Below, piece by piece: positions 38,424 to 48,269 of a stretch of 64,000 nucleotides of DNA. Origin of the DNA: Chengkuizengella sediminis (GTDB taxonomy: Bacteria > Bacillota > Bacilli > Paenibacillales > KCTC-33759); NCBI RefSeq assembly GCF_010078385.1, contig NZ_SIJC01000001.1:248001-312000 (forward strand), in the 5' to 3' direction. Numbering within the stretch: the first letter of the stretch is position 1; every line of letters starts with the position of its first letter. Both the position numbers and the translations under genes were made by a program. The notes beneath the pieces are model-generated. The model had not been told where the DNA came from and ran no database searches. It saw only the letters and a program-made list of their open reading frames with translations.

Positions 38424-38774
38424 TTATGTTTCATCAAGACTTTTTAATTTTTCTGTGATATCTAACAATTGTTTATTATTTTTCAAATCTAATATGTGAT
38501 TGTTTAATTGGTTTAATAATTCATTGCGTTTTAAGTAGTTTGAAACTAAATGCAACTTGCTTTCATACTGATCTAGCACTTGTTCCGCCCGTTTTATGTG
38601 TTCATATATAGCTTGTCTACTAATTTGAAATTGCTCTGCAATCTCTCCTAAAGAGTAGTCATCTTGAAAATAAAACTTTAAGTATGTTTGCTGCTTCTCG
38701 GTTAGTAAGTTTTGATAAAAATCAAATAACATATTGATTCGATTTGTTTTTTCTAACATTTTTTCAGCAGACAT
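38424..38774 (-). CDS. ylxM: SRP-associated HTH protein YlxM
   Basis: 116 residues from the ATG at 38774, with AAGGAGA six bases upstream. A helix-turn-helix of sigma-factor region 4 type is clear (YSLGEIAEQFQISRQAIYEHIKRAE). YlxM is co-transcribed with ffh in Firmicutes and modulates the SRP. Normally ftsY is immediately upstream; here 1.8 kb of accessory DNA intervenes. Confidence 0.95.
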   Translation of the reverse strand: MSAEKMLEKTNRINMLFDFYQNLLTEKQQTYLKFYFQDDYSLGEIAEQFQISRQAIYEHIKRAEQVLDQYESKLHLVSNYLKRNELLNQLNNHILDLKNNKQLLDITEKLKSLDET

Positions 38775-38880
38775 TTTCTCTTCTCCTTCTGTCAAGGAAA
38801 ATATCCTTACAGTCAAACTTTAATTATCATAAAGGATTTGAGAAACAATGTCAAGTGATTTTACTTGATAGGTTGATATT

Positions 38881-39345
38881 TCAATTTAAAGGGATGATCC
38901 TTGTTATAGCACATGTGGAAATAACAAAAAAGAAAATGGTAGTACTAGGATCATTTACGAACACAATTCCTTCCCCAACATCAATAATATCAGCTGCAAT
39001 ATTTCCAGTTGGAGATATTATTTCAATAAAAGCCGTACCTCCAATATGGGATTTAAGTATATTAGTCATAGGATCTTCACAACAACTGCAAACTCCCACA
39101 CTATTTTTAATGGGTGGTTCTAATGTTATTTCTTGAAAACCTTCCAAACGAACTGCAGAAATGTTACATATTGGTACATCGCCATCTGTAGTAAATAATA
39201 TAAATTCGTTCACATCAATTATATTTGTGGAAAAAGATCCTGAAGGAGTAAATATGCGCACATTTGTCTGCCCAACCAATTGTTTTAGAACAAACTGCAT
39301 AGGACATACGCAACAGTCACATTTTGTTTTATTAAAAATAGACAT
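38881..39345 (-). CDS. Two-repeat CxCC cysteine protein, paralog 1
   Basis: 154 residues with a clear internal duplication. Repeat 1 begins CDCCVCPM (C9-C14) and ends at C60 (PICNISAV). Repeat 2 begins CSCCEDPM (C86-C89) and ends at C145 (ISTCAITRI). Both contain LK-x-x-(V/I)-G-x-T, a SP-x-G turn and IIDV-x-E-x-I. There is no signal peptide. A CATAGGATA box (39376-39384, minus strand) resembles a sigma-K -10 element. Paralogs are at 59813 and 60585. I do not recognise a named family; a cross-linked spore-coat or exosporium protein is inferred from cysteine content and promoter. Confidence 0.75.
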   Translation of the reverse strand: MSIFNKTKCDCCVCPMQFVLKQLVGQTNVRIFTPSGSFSTNIIDVNEFILFTTDGDVPICNISAVRLEGFQEITLEPPIKNSVGVCSCCEDPMTNILKSHIGGTAFIEIISPTGNIAADIIDVGEGIVFVNDPSTTIFFFVISTCAITRIIPLN

Positions 39346-39375
39346 TTAAATTCCGCCCTTTCAAATTAGATACGA

Positions 39376-39384
39376 TATCCTATG
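39376..39384 (-). promoter_or_regulatory. Sigma-K-like -10 box upstream of CxCC paralog 1
   Basis: CATAGGATA matches CATANNNTA. The -35 position has no clear AC, so this is a -10 match only. Similar boxes precede the genes starting at 60295 and 62511. Confidence 0.4.
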
Positions 39385-39452
39385 AATAGATGAATAGAAT
39401 GGATTGGGTGTTTTTCTTCTCACTTTAAAAAGGGGCGATTGACCTTTCGATT

Positions 39453-40199
39453 TCAATTACAGTATTTTAATAATGAAGACATAAATTCTGAGTATCTAAT
39501 ATCGGGGATGATTTCATTTTTAGGTTGTTCAGCTATACGAATGGAGACAATTTGCTGGGGTAAAATAGGGAGTTTCACTTTAAAAGCAGATCTAAATAAG
39601 AGTTTAAACATCCCTCCAATCATAAGTTCATTGTTCAAATGATCCTTTACAATTTGTGGATCTTTGTTTGCTAAATCAGAGATGGCATTTCTAAAACTTA
39701 GTTCTCTAAATGGAGATTCAGCTGCTCTGTTTATATATTTCTGGATGTTAATTCCATAAAGGGGTACTAAAATATCAATAATTTTTTTAAGAATATGAAC
39801 TTCAATTCCTTTATGGATTCTCTGAAATACTTTGTTAAGGAAATCATTACCATCTACTTCAATGGATGATAATTCTGTTTTGAACTGAAGAATAAAAGGT
39901 GTTTGATTATTTTCTTTTTTGTTAACAATAGGTTCGCAAGCATAACAAAGCGCTCCGATCTCATCTCCACATGCATATACAATGGGATAACTATTTTTGC
40001 ATACTCGGGTATCCTTTGTACTAAGAGCTACTTTATGAAAAAGATCCTCTAGTCGATCTCTTAAATGATAAGAAACATCATTAAAAACAAGACCCTCCCC
40101 ACCCAGAAGACCTTTTCGAAGGATATGTTCTCTAATTTCATCTCCTTCTTCTTGCGGAATGCGAATACCTCTATACATTGTGACTAAATCTTTACTCAT
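39453..40199 (-). CDS. Unknown protein with possible ADP-ribosyltransferase-like N-terminus
   Basis: 248 residues, no signal peptide or membrane helix. The N-terminal half reads like a mono-ADP-ribosyltransferase: MYRGIRI at residues 8-14 (candidate Arg), LST at 59-61 (candidate Ser-Thr motif), a PIVYACGDEIGALCYA stretch (72-87), and PFILQFKTEL-SSIEVDG strands (101-116) with acidic residues. This is inference from pattern, not a match to a named family. The C-terminal half is unrecognised. It lies in the accessory insert between a CxCC paralog and a TnpB remnant; a mobile-element cargo or defence role is possible. Confidence 0.5.
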   Translation of the reverse strand: MSKDLVTMYRGIRIPQEEGDEIREHILRKGLLGGEGLVFNDVSYHLRDRLEDLFHKVALSTKDTRVCKNSYPIVYACGDEIGALCYACEPIVNKKENNQTPFILQFKTELSSIEVDGNDFLNKVFQRIHKGIEVHILKKIIDILVPLYGINIQKYINRAAESPFRELSFRNAISDLANKDPQIVKDHLNNELMIGGMFKLLFRSAFKVKLPILPQQIVSIRIAEQPKNEIIPDIRYSEFMSSLLKYCN

Positions 40200-40288
40200 A
40201 TAACCACCTCTGAACTTCTCGTATCATTCATAAAATGAATTTAATCACAAAAAGGTGATAGTTATATACAATGAATTGAACACTACGG

Positions 40289-40575
40289 TTAAGAGACGAA
40301 TGGCTTCTTTCTTAGATTAAGTCCTGCGTTAATATCTCTATCATGATGAGTGTGGCAAGATGGGCATTCCCATTCTCGAAAATGAAGATTCTTAACGTCT
40401 TTGTTTTTGTATCCGCAATGAGAACAAAGTTGGCTTGAAGCGAATGTTTTAGATACAACAATCACATCTTTGCCATACCATTTCGCTTTATATTCAAGCA
40501 TCGCACGAAACTTTGCCCAAGAGACTTCCGTTATTGCTTTTGCTAGATTTCCGTTTTTGAGATGAAAGGTTATAC
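40289..40575 (-). pseudogene. C-terminal remnant of an IS200/IS605 TnpB
   Basis: The frame from about 40575 to the stop at 40289 reads [18 protein letters not shown], then [22 protein letters not shown] as separate pieces, then the zinc ribbon CSHCGYKNK...[17 protein letters not shown]. This is the end of the TnpB nuclease fold, including the last catalytic aspartate (DRDINA). The N-terminal two thirds, TnpA and element ends are missing, so it is a fossil of an insertion in the ylxM-ftsY gap. Confidence 0.85.
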
Positions 40576-40585
40576 TTCCTATACT

Positions 40586-40627
40586 TCAAAAAAACGGACA
40601 TCACATCTTAACGATGTAACATCCGTT
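40586..40627 (-). terminator. Terminator after ftsY
   Basis: On the minus strand AACGGATGTTACATC pairs with GATGTGATGTCCGTT (G-U pairs and two mismatches) around GTTAA and is followed by eight T. It separates smc-ftsY from the accessory insert. Confidence 0.85.
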
Positions 40628-40643
40628 CTTAAATAATTTCTAT

Positions 40644-41651
40644 CTATTCCACAGATTCCTCTGTTTCTCTTTCCTCTTCATCTTTAATTAATCCCGCAAA
40701 CAATGCGTGAACAAACTGATCTGAATCAAATTCCTGTAAATCATCCATTTGTTCTCCTAAACCTACAAATTTCACAGGAATATCCATCTCATTACGGATC
40801 GCTACTACAATCCCACCTTTAGCTGTTCCATCTAGTTTAGTTAATACTAAACCTGTAACGCCTGTTTTTTCTCCAAATAACTTCGCCTGACTTAGTGCAT
40901 TTTGTCCTGTCGTTGCATCTAATACTAATAATACTTCATGTGGAGCATTTGGAACCTCACGTTTAATGACACGATATATTTTATTGAGTTCTTCCATCAG
41001 ATTTGTTTTATTTTGCAATCTACCCGCTGTATCACAGAGCAATATGTCAGCTTCCCTTTTTTTAGCGGCTTGTAGAGCATCATAAATGACAGCAGCCGGG
41101 TCTGAGCCTGCTTGTTGCTTCACAACATCTACCCCAACACGATCTCCCCATACTTCAAGTTGTTCTATCGCCCCTGCTCGGAACGTATCTCCTGCTGCTA
41201 ACAAAACTTTTTTTCCTTCAGAATTAAAACGATGGGCCATTTTTCCAATCGTCGTAGTTTTACCAACTCCATTTACACCAACAAAAAGAATAACCGTCAA
41301 ACCGCTCTCTTGTATATTTAAGCTGTTATCCTCTTTCCCAGATAACAATTCAACAAGTTTTTCAGAAAGGACTGGTTGTAAATCTACTGCATCTTCGATT
41401 TTTCTTTTGCGCACTTCCGTACGTAGTTCATCAATCAACTCCATAACTACGTTCACGCCTACGTCGGCGCCAATTAAAATTTCTTCTAGTTCCTCATAAA
41501 AATCCTCATCAATTTTTTTACGACGAAGGACTAATGTTTCTATTTTTTCAGTAAATGCAGTGCTCGTTTTACTTAACCCATCCTTAAATTTTGTTGTTAC
41601 CTCTTCTGTTTTTTTAGAAATTTTATCTTTTAGCTTTTTAAAAAAACTCAT
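40644..41651 (-). CDS. ftsY: Signal recognition particle receptor FtsY
   Basis: 335 residues: a short charged N-terminal stretch, then the NG domain with G1 GVNGVGKTTTIGKMA, LLAAGDTFRAGAIEQL, DTAGRLQNKTNL and LTKLDGTAKGG. FtsY docks Ffh-ribosome complexes at the membrane. It follows smc closely. Its usual neighbour ylxM is 1.9 kb further along. Confidence 0.98.
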   Translation of the reverse strand: MSFFKKLKDKISKKTEEVTTKFKDGLSKTSTAFTEKIETLVLRRKKIDEDFYEELEEILIGADVGVNVVMELIDELRTEVRKRKIEDAVDLQPVLSEKLVELLSGKEDNSLNIQESGLTVILFVGVNGVGKTTTIGKMAHRFNSEGKKVLLAAGDTFRAGAIEQLEVWGDRVGVDVVKQQAGSDPAAVIYDALQAAKKREADILLCDTAGRLQNKTNLMEELNKIYRVIKREVPNAPHEVLLVLDATTGQNALSQAKLFGEKTGVTGLVLTKLDGTAKGGIVVAIRNEMDIPVKFVGLGEQMDDLQEFDSDQFVHALFAGLIKDEEERETEESVE

Positions 41652-41689
41652 AAATACCCTCCATTGTAGTTCTTATTTCTTATATTACT

Positions 41690-44600
41690 TTATGATGCAG
41701 AGAAAAACCCATCTTCCTCTTCATCCAATCGGACAGATACTAATTTGGATATTCCATCTTCTTCCATAGCTACTCCATATAATACATCTGCTTCTTCCAT
41801 CGTACCTTTACGATGCGTAACAACGATAAATTGCGTTTGCAATGAAAATTCCCTCAAGTATTCAGCGAATCGAGTTACATTCGCTTCATCCAGTGCAGCT
41901 TCTACTTCATCTAATACACAAAATGGTACAGGTTTCACATGTAATATTGCAAACAATAATGCTATTGCTGTTAAAGCTCTTTCTCCACCAGATAACAATT
42001 GTAGATTTTGCAGTTTCTTCCCAGGGGGTTGTGCAACGATGTCTACACCCGTTTCTAATAAATTTTCCGGGGCATTCAATACTAAATCCGCTCTTCCTCC
42101 ACCGAACAACTTTGCAAATGCAACAACAAAGTTTTTGCGAATTTCTTCAAAAGTAGTAATAAAACGCTGTGACATCTCTTCATCTAATTGTCCTATAACT
42201 TGATAAAGTGTATCTTTGGCTTCAATTAGATCTTGTTGTTGTTGAGTCAAAAATTCAAATCGATTATGAATTCGTTCAAATTCATCAATGGCACCTAAAT
42301 TGACCTCACCTAGTGAAGTGATTTTTCTTTTTAATTGTTTTACCATCTCTTGTGTTTCTACAACATCCGTAGGGAGAGAATATTTTTGTTTTGCCAATTC
42401 AAAACTGAGCTCATAATCCTCAGATAGTTTATGTAATAAATTTTCTAATTCTACATCTAACCGATTCACTTTTACTTCAACTTGATGTAATTTATCTTCA
42501 GTTTGTTTCAAGGATACTCTTTGTTCTTTTGTTTCATTTTCTTTTAGCTCTATCGTTTGCAACCCATCAGCGCGTTCTTTTCTTTTAAAAACAACTTGAT
42601 TAGAGCACTCTTGTTTATTAATTTTAAGTAGATTTAATTTTTCAATTTGTTCTACGTGCTCTGTTTCATTCTTTTCAATCTCTGCTTCAAGCTGCTGTTT
42701 CATTTGATCATTTGTGTTCATCTCTTGCTCTAATTGCTTCAATTCCTGTTGAAAACGTTCCAATTGCTCTATGATCGCTTGTTTCTCCTGTGTAATGGAA
42801 GCCACTCTCACCTTTAAATCGGTTAACTCATTCTGAACTTCATCTTTGATGGATTGTTTTGTTTTTTTACTCTCTTCTACTTCCTTCATCACATGTTGTG
42901 TTTTTTCTTCAGTTTGTTGAGATTTTGTTAATTTAATATGTTCTCCTTTTTCTTTTTCAATTAATTTCTGTGATTTTTGTAATAATTGTTCAATTTCTAA
43001 TTGATTTGAAGTAATTTGTGATTCTTTATAATCCATTTGTTGTTTACATTGTTGAATTTCAGACTGTATTTTCTGTTCCTGCAAACGAAACTGTTCTCCG
43101 AGAGTTCGTGACTCTTCCAGTTCTGTTGAAGTTTTGGAAATTTCCTGCTTTAAATTTTTGCTCTTTTCTTGTAATTGATCAAGTTGAACTTGTGAATTTG
43201 TAATCTGATGCTCCAATTCCTCAATCTGCCTTTTACGGCCTAAGAGATTAGTGTTTTTCTTTTGCACACTTCCCCCAGTCATAGAACCACCAGCATTTAC
43301 TACATCACCATCTAAAGTTACTATTTTAAAACGATAAGAACATGAAGCAGCAATTCGATTAGCATGCTCTAAGCTTTCAGCAATAATCACCTGACCTAAT
43401 AAATTAGAAACGATAGATGAGTAAGTTGAATCAAACTGTATTAAATCAGCCGCTATACCGATAAAACCTGCATTTTGATTCATTTTATGGATTTCATTTT
43501 GAGAAAGGGAGCGTGGTTTGATGACATCTAATGGTAAAAATGTAGCTCTTCCCAACTTCCTTTGTTTCAAGTAGGAGATGGCTTGTCTGCTGTATTGCTC
43601 ATTCTCCATGACAATAAACTGAAGAGCTCCTCCAAGTGCCGTCTCAACCGCAGTTTCTAGCTTAGCAGGAACATTTACTAATTCAGCTACCGCTCCATGA
43701 ACACCTCTTAAACCACCAGAAGTTTGCCCCCTTTTTTTTAGTACTTCCTTAACACCATGAAAAAAACCATCAAAGTCATTTTCCATTTCTTTGAAAGTAT
43801 CTTTTCTAGAAATTAAAGAATTCAACTTTTGCTGCCATTTTTGAACAGTTAACAAAATATCTTCTAATAATCTTTGTTTTTGCTTAACCTGCTCACTGAT
43901 TTGAATGTATTTATTTTTCGTATCATTAATTTGATCCTGTATTTGTTCTAAGGAAACCATTGTTGTCTCATATTCAGTATGAAGCTCATGATTCTGTTTG
44001 GTTAAAAGTTTATGTAATTGTTCAAGTTCTTCTCTCTTCTCATCGCTAATTCTAAGCTGTTGTTTAATATTACTAATTTCATTTTGACTTTGTGCAATTT
44101 CATTAATTGTTTTTAATAGTGTTTCTTGTAACTGTTCTTCAGAGTCAATATTTAATTCTGATGTAATACCTAATAAATGTTCTTGTTTTTCTTTTAGGTT
44201 GTACTCAGCTTCTTTAAGTTGATGTAAACTTTGCTCTAATTTACTCTCAAATGAATGCTGTTCGGTTTTTACATTTTCATGACGCTGATTTTTTTCAGTT
44301 CCTAAAACCTCTTGTTGTGATTTTTGCAGTAATAGATTTTTATGTCGTTCTTTTAGAACCTCACCAAAACCCTCACCCTTTTCTACCTCTTCACTAAGGT
44401 TTAATAAGGTATTTTGTAATGCATCCAGTTCTTCCTCAAGCTGTTTTGCAACCATGCGGTCTTTTTCAATCGTTGCATCATGTTGATTTACTATCGTGGA
44501 AAGTTCAATTTGTTTATTTTGTAATTGCTTTAATGATTCCGAGGATGCTTCCCAGTTTTGATGTGAATCTTCAATTTTATACACATAGAGTGATATGTCA

Positions 44601-45274
44601 TGCGCTTTTAATTGCGCTTTTAATTGTTTATATAAAACTGCTTGTTCAGATTGCTTTTTCAAAGGTTCAATTTGATCCTCTAATTCTGCAATAAGGTCAT
44701 ATATTCGAAGCAGGTTTTGTTCTGTTTCAGCCAGTTTTTTTTCTGATTCTTTTTTACGAGATTTAAACTTTACAATACCAGAAGCTTCTTCAAAAATACC
44801 TCTTCTCTCTTCTGAGCGATTGCTTAATATTTCTTCAATTTTACCTTGTCCAATGATAGAATAAGCTTCTCTACCAATACCTGTATCCATAAAAAGTTCT
44901 ATAATATCCTTCAAGCGGCAAGCTTGTTTGTTAATGAAATACTCACTCTCTCCGCTGCGGTGTATTCGTCGAGTTACTGTAACTTCACTAAAATCAAGCA
45001 ATAACTTTTCATCTGTATTGTCCAATGTAAGTGAAACTTCACCAAAATTTACAGGTTTCCTAATCTCACTACCAGCAAAAATGATGTCCTCCATTTTACC
45101 ACCACGTAGGGATTTTGCTTTTTGCTCTCCCAGCACCCAACGTATGGAATCAGAGATGTTACTTTTCCCGCTTCCATTTGGACCTACAACAGCAGTGATG
45201 CCTTGTACAAAATCTAATGCAGTCTTGTCTGCAAAAGACTTAAAACCATATAATTCAATCCTTTTTAAAAACAT
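41690..45274 (-). CDS. smc: Chromosome partition protein SMC
   Basis: 1194 residues, full length. The N-terminal ATPase half has FVQGITAVVGPNGSGKSNI-type Walker A (GPNGSGKSN). Long coiled coils flank a hinge near residues 500-680 (GGLRGVHGAVAELV). The C-terminal half has the signature LLSGGERALTAIALLFA and Walker B FCVLDEVEAALDEANV. It condenses and segregates chromosomes with ScpA and ScpB. It lies between rnc and ftsY, as in B. subtilis. Confidence 0.98.
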   Translation of the reverse strand: MFLKRIELYGFKSFADKTALDFVQGITAVVGPNGSGKSNISDSIRWVLGEQKAKSLRGGKMEDIIFAGSEIRKPVNFGEVSLTLDNTDEKLLLDFSEVTVTRRIHRSGESEYFINKQACRLKDIIELFMDTGIGREAYSIIGQGKIEEILSNRSEERRGIFEEASGIVKFKSRKKESEKKLAETEQNLLRIYDLIAELEDQIEPLKKQSEQAVLYKQLKAQLKAHDISLYVYKIEDSHQNWEASSESLKQLQNKQIELSTIVNQHDATIEKDRMVAKQLEEELDALQNTLLNLSEEVEKGEGFGEVLKERHKNLLLQKSQQEVLGTEKNQRHENVKTEQHSFESKLEQSLHQLKEAEYNLKEKQEHLLGITSELNIDSEEQLQETLLKTINEIAQSQNEISNIKQQLRISDEKREELEQLHKLLTKQNHELHTEYETTMVSLEQIQDQINDTKNKYIQISEQVKQKQRLLEDILLTVQKWQQKLNSLISRKDTFKEMENDFDGFFHGVKEVLKKRGQTSGGLRGVHGAVAELVNVPAKLETAVETALGGALQFIVMENEQYSRQAISYLKQRKLGRATFLPLDVIKPRSLSQNEIHKMNQNAGFIGIAADLIQFDSTYSSIVSNLLGQVIIAESLEHANRIAASCSYRFKIVTLDGDVVNAGGSMTGGSVQKKNTNLLGRKRQIEELEHQITNSQVQLDQLQEKSKNLKQEISKTSTELEESRTLGEQFRLQEQKIQSEIQQCKQQMDYKESQITSNQLEIEQLLQKSQKLIEKEKGEHIKLTKSQQTEEKTQHVMKEVEESKKTKQSIKDEVQNELTDLKVRVASITQEKQAIIEQLERFQQELKQLEQEMNTNDQMKQQLEAEIEKNETEHVEQIEKLNLLKINKQECSNQVVFKRKERADGLQTIELKENETKEQRVSLKQTEDKLHQVEVKVNRLDVELENLLHKLSEDYELSFELAKQKYSLPTDVVETQEMVKQLKRKITSLGEVNLGAIDEFERIHNRFEFLTQQQQDLIEAKDTLYQVIGQLDEEMSQRFITTFEEIRKNFVVAFAKLFGGGRADLVLNAPENLLETGVDIVAQPPGKKLQNLQLLSGGERALTAIALLFAILHVKPVPFCVLDEVEAALDEANVTRFAEYLREFSLQTQFIVVTHRKGTMEEADVLYGVAMEEDGISKLVSVRLDEEEDGFFSAS

Positions 45275-45311
45275 ATAAAGGTCTCACCTCATGAATAAAT
45301 ATAACACAATT

Positions 45312-45422
45312 TTACCCCAAAAAGTGAACTACTTCTTTAGATTCCCAGTTCATGGATGAACTGGTGTCGATGTTAGCCACATGGACGTGGCTGGTTTTAA
45401 TCGACCGAATACTTTTTGGGAA
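45312..45422. repeat. 111-bp intergenic element of the nested type
   Basis: Ends TTACCCCAAAAAGTG and TACTTTTTGGGAA are imperfect inverted repeats like those of the element at 21495-21664. Inside are two hairpins: CCAGTTCAT-GG-ATGAACTGG (45345-45364, perfect 9 bp) and GCCAC-ATGGAC-GTGGC (45376-45391), whose loop is close to the reverse complement of the GTCCT loop in the other elements. It sits between smc and rnc. Non-coding. Confidence 0.7.
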
Positions 45423-45532
45423 CCCCTGAACAATTTCCCACATGTGTGAGTTGAAATTTATAGAAGCTAAAAAGAACAAACAACCTAAGTTATAACTACA
45501 GTAGTATCAATTACAAAATTTGTTTTTTTAAT

Positions 45533-45577
45533 GAAAAGAGGCGCCAGCAAGTTTTTATACTTGAGGAGCCCTTTTAA
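45533..45577 (-). terminator. Terminator after rnc
   Basis: An imperfect stem pairs AAAAGGGCTCC with GGCGCCTCTTTT on the minus strand, with an inner CAAGT-ATAAAA-ACTTG hairpin and a TTTT tail. It lies about 65 bases past the rnc stop, so smc-ftsY likely has its own promoter in the 45275-45530 gap. Confidence 0.65.
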
Positions 45578-45638
45578 TAAAAAAATCTTTTATGGAACGT
45601 TTTCTACAAACGCTCATAGATCGGTAAATTTATAAAAT

Positions 45639-46331
45639 TTATTTATAATTTAATTTTATAAGTGCTTTTGAAGCAGCCTGTTGTTCTGCTTCTTTTTTTG
45701 ATCGCCCTGTACCTTTACCTAAAGATGTGTCATTCATACATACTTCAGATACAAACAACCTTTCATGAGCAGGACCACTTTCATCTACAATTCTATATTT
45801 TATTACACCCATATTATGCTGTTGAGTAAATTCCTGAAGCTGTGTTTTGTAGTCTTTTAATTGCGGTTTACCTTCGCTTGATAACTTAGGGAAAATATAC
45901 TTTTCTAAAAAAGACTTCACTGCTTCTAAACCTTGATCAAGAAACAACGCCCCCATAAAGGACTCAAATAAATCTGCCAACAGAGCAGGTCTTGCTCTTC
46001 CACCCGTCAACTCTTCCCCTTTACCGAGAAATGCATATGCCCCAAAATCTAAAGCTGAGGCAAACTTTTCTAAGGATGGCTCGCAAACAATTGAAGCCCT
46101 TAGTTTTGTTAACTCTCCCTCTGGTAATCGTCGATAGGTTTGAAATAAATATTCAGAGATCGTTAATTCAAGTACTGCATCACCTAAAAATTCTAATCTT
46201 TCATTATCTTCATATTTAGATAAGCGATGTTCATTTACATAGGATGAATGAGTAAATGCTTGCTTTAATAATTTTTGATTTTTAAAAAATATATCCAACT
46301 TTGACTGTAATTGTTTCAAATCCTGATTCAT
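45639..46331 (-). CDS. rnc: Ribonuclease III
   Basis: 230 residues. The signature [14 protein letters not shown] near residue 45 holds the catalytic acids, and a C-terminal double-stranded RNA-binding domain ([12 protein letters not shown]...[17 protein letters not shown]) is present. It processes rRNA and structured RNAs. The ATG at 46331 has AGGTGG eight bases upstream; a GTG four codons earlier lies on that ribosome site and is rejected. Confidence 0.97.
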   Translation of the reverse strand: MNQDLKQLQSKLDIFFKNQKLLKQAFTHSSYVNEHRLSKYEDNERLEFLGDAVLELTISEYLFQTYRRLPEGELTKLRASIVCEPSLEKFASALDFGAYAFLGKGEELTGGRARPALLADLFESFMGALFLDQGLEAVKSFLEKYIFPKLSSEGKPQLKDYKTQLQEFTQQHNMGVIKYRIVDESGPAHERLFVSEVCMNDTSLGKGTGRSKKEAEQQAASKALIKLNYK

Positions 46332-46421
46332 ATATTTCACCACCTAAACGATTAAAGTATGACTACATAGAAAGATTGAGCTGTTTGTTTCTAAATGTTT
46401 ACTACTTTTAATTATTTTCAT

Positions 46422-47654
46422 TTATATTTTTTTCAAAATGATACTAGCGTTATGTCCGCCAAAACCAAATGAATTAGACAATGCTACTTCAACATCAGAT
46501 TTACGAGCGGCATTTGCGGTATAATCGAGATCACACTCGGGGTCTTGATTTTCTAGATTTATAGTCGGCGGAATTACACCATGTTTTAAAGTCAATCCAG
46601 TGATAACCGCTTCAAGTCCTCCTGCTGCTCCTAATAAATGACCTGTCATTGATTTAGTGGAACTTATAGCTAACTGATAAGCATGCTCTCCAAAAGTTTC
46701 TTTGATTGCATTTGTTTCTGAGATATCTCCGACTGGTGTTGAGGTACCGTGCGCATTGATATAATCTATTTCTTCTGGTTGAATACCAGCATCTTTCAGC
46801 GCATTCTTCATGCATCGTTCAGCACCATCTGGGGCGGGATCAGTGATATGATATGCATCTCCACTCATCCCATAACCTATAATTTCACCATAAATTTTAG
46901 CATTTCGATTCACAGCATGTTCATAGGACTCTAATATCAAAACGCCTGCACCCTCACCCATGACAAAACCATCTCTACCAGTATCAAAGGGGCGGCTTGC
47001 CTTTTCAGGTTCATTATTTCTTGTTGACATTGCACGCAATGCACAAAATCCAGCCATACCTGTTAATGTAATTGGAGCTTCTGCCCCACCACATATCATG
47101 ACATCCGCATCCCCTCGTTGAATCAATTTAAATGAATCACCGATGGAATGGGTACCTGTAGCACAAGCTGTAACAGGTGTTGTATTGGGTCCTTTTGCTC
47201 CCGTACGGATAGAGATCTGACCTGATGCCATATTAGCTATCATCATTGGGATAAAAAATGGACTTACACGTTTTGGACCTTTTTTTTGCAATATTGTATG
47301 TTGTTCTTCCCATGTTTGAAGTCCACCAACACCTGAACCAACAATGACACCCGCTCTTTCAGGATTTGTGTCTTCTTTTACATTTAAATTAGCGTCTTCC
47401 AAAGCATGTGTAGCTGCTGCAATCGCTAATTGTACAAATCGATCCATTTTACGTGCTTCTTTTTTCGCCATATAATCTTCAGGATTAAAGTCTTTTATAG
47501 AAGCAGAAATTTTAGTACTCAAATCACTAACATCAATGGATTCAATGATAGAAATTCCTGATTTCCCCTCTACTAAATTATTCCAGAATGGTTCTAGATT
47601 AGAACCAAGGGAAGATGTTACACCCAAACCTGTAATCACAACTCTTTGCTTCAT
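46422..47654 (-). CDS. fabF: Beta-ketoacyl-ACP synthase II FabF
   Basis: 410 residues. The catalytic triad is visible: cysteine in [12 protein letters not shown], histidine in [11 protein letters not shown] and histidine in [12 protein letters not shown]. It elongates acyl-ACP in fatty acid synthesis. The ATG at 47654 follows GAGGTG. A terminator after acpP and a 320-bp gap separate it from the genes upstream, so it probably has its own promoter with rnc downstream. Confidence 0.97.
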   Translation of the reverse strand: MKQRVVITGLGVTSSLGSNLEPFWNNLVEGKSGISIIESIDVSDLSTKISASIKDFNPEDYMAKKEARKMDRFVQLAIAAATHALEDANLNVKEDTNPERAGVIVGSGVGGLQTWEEQHTILQKKGPKRVSPFFIPMMIANMASGQISIRTGAKGPNTTPVTACATGTHSIGDSFKLIQRGDADVMICGGAEAPITLTGMAGFCALRAMSTRNNEPEKASRPFDTGRDGFVMGEGAGVLILESYEHAVNRNAKIYGEIIGYGMSGDAYHITDPAPDGAERCMKNALKDAGIQPEEIDYINAHGTSTPVGDISETNAIKETFGEHAYQLAISSTKSMTGHLLGAAGGLEAVITGLTLKHGVIPPTINLENQDPECDLDYTANAARKSDVEVALSNSFGFGGHNASIILKKI

Positions 47655-47973
47655 TAAATTCACCTCTATATAAAACGTAGTAAGCTTCGTTGATTAACGG
47701 TAAGAGCTTCCTAGTTAATTAAATGTACTACGGGAGATTAGAAAGATTATTTACAAAGATATTCCTAAGCATATGTATTTTACATGCATAAGGTTAATTA
47801 TACCATATAAGTTACATCGTAACAAACGTTAGTTCGCCATATGTATTTATTTCAACAATAAAATCCCATAATATATTCCCTTTATTTACATCATTTTCAA
47901 GTATAAAATGATAGATAATAGTCCCGTTAATGAACGGGACTTGAAGATTCTAATTAAATTATATAAGGTTCAA
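47655..47973. other. Intergenic region between acpP and fabF
   Basis: About 320 bases without a gene. It holds the acpP terminator (47912-47941) and must hold the fabF promoter. No FapR-type TTAGTACC/TACTAA box was found here by eye. Confidence 0.5.
47912..47941 (-). terminator. Terminator after acpP
   Basis: AGTCCCGTT-CATT-AACGGGACT is a perfect 9-bp stem on the minus strand followed by ATTATCTATC. It is 32 bases past the acpP stop. The tail is only moderately T-rich. Confidence 0.7.
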
Positions 47974-48207
47974 TTATTTATGTGATTCTATGTAATTCAC
48001 AACTTCACCTACGGTATTAATTTTTTCAGCATCTTCATCAGAAATTTCCATTTCAAACTCATCTTCTAATTCCATGATTAACTCAACTACATCTAAAGAA
48101 TCTGCACCTAAATCATCTTTAAAAGATGCTTCGGGAGTAACTTCAGCTTCATCAACACCAAGACGATCAACAATAATTTTCTTAATGCGATCTACTAATT
48201 CTGACAT
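47974..48207 (-). CDS. acpP: Acyl carrier protein
   Basis: 77 residues, acidic. The phosphopantetheine serine is in [12 protein letters not shown] (about residue 37). It carries growing acyl chains for the Fab enzymes encoded around it. An AGGAGGTG ribosome site precedes the start. Confidence 0.98.
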   Translation of the reverse strand: MSELVDRIKKIIVDRLGVDEAEVTPEASFKDDLGADSLDVVELIMELEDEFEMEISDEDAEKINTVGEVVNYIESHK

Positions 48208-48269
48208 TCAGTTCACCTCCTCCATGGTATTATACTTAAAATCAACTAAAATTTCCATATGCTTTTTAT

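Noticed and set aside
41745-42203. Plus-strand frames opposite the smc C-terminus
   Set aside because: Shadows of the SMC ATPase domain; serine- and asparagine-rich translation has no recognisable pattern.
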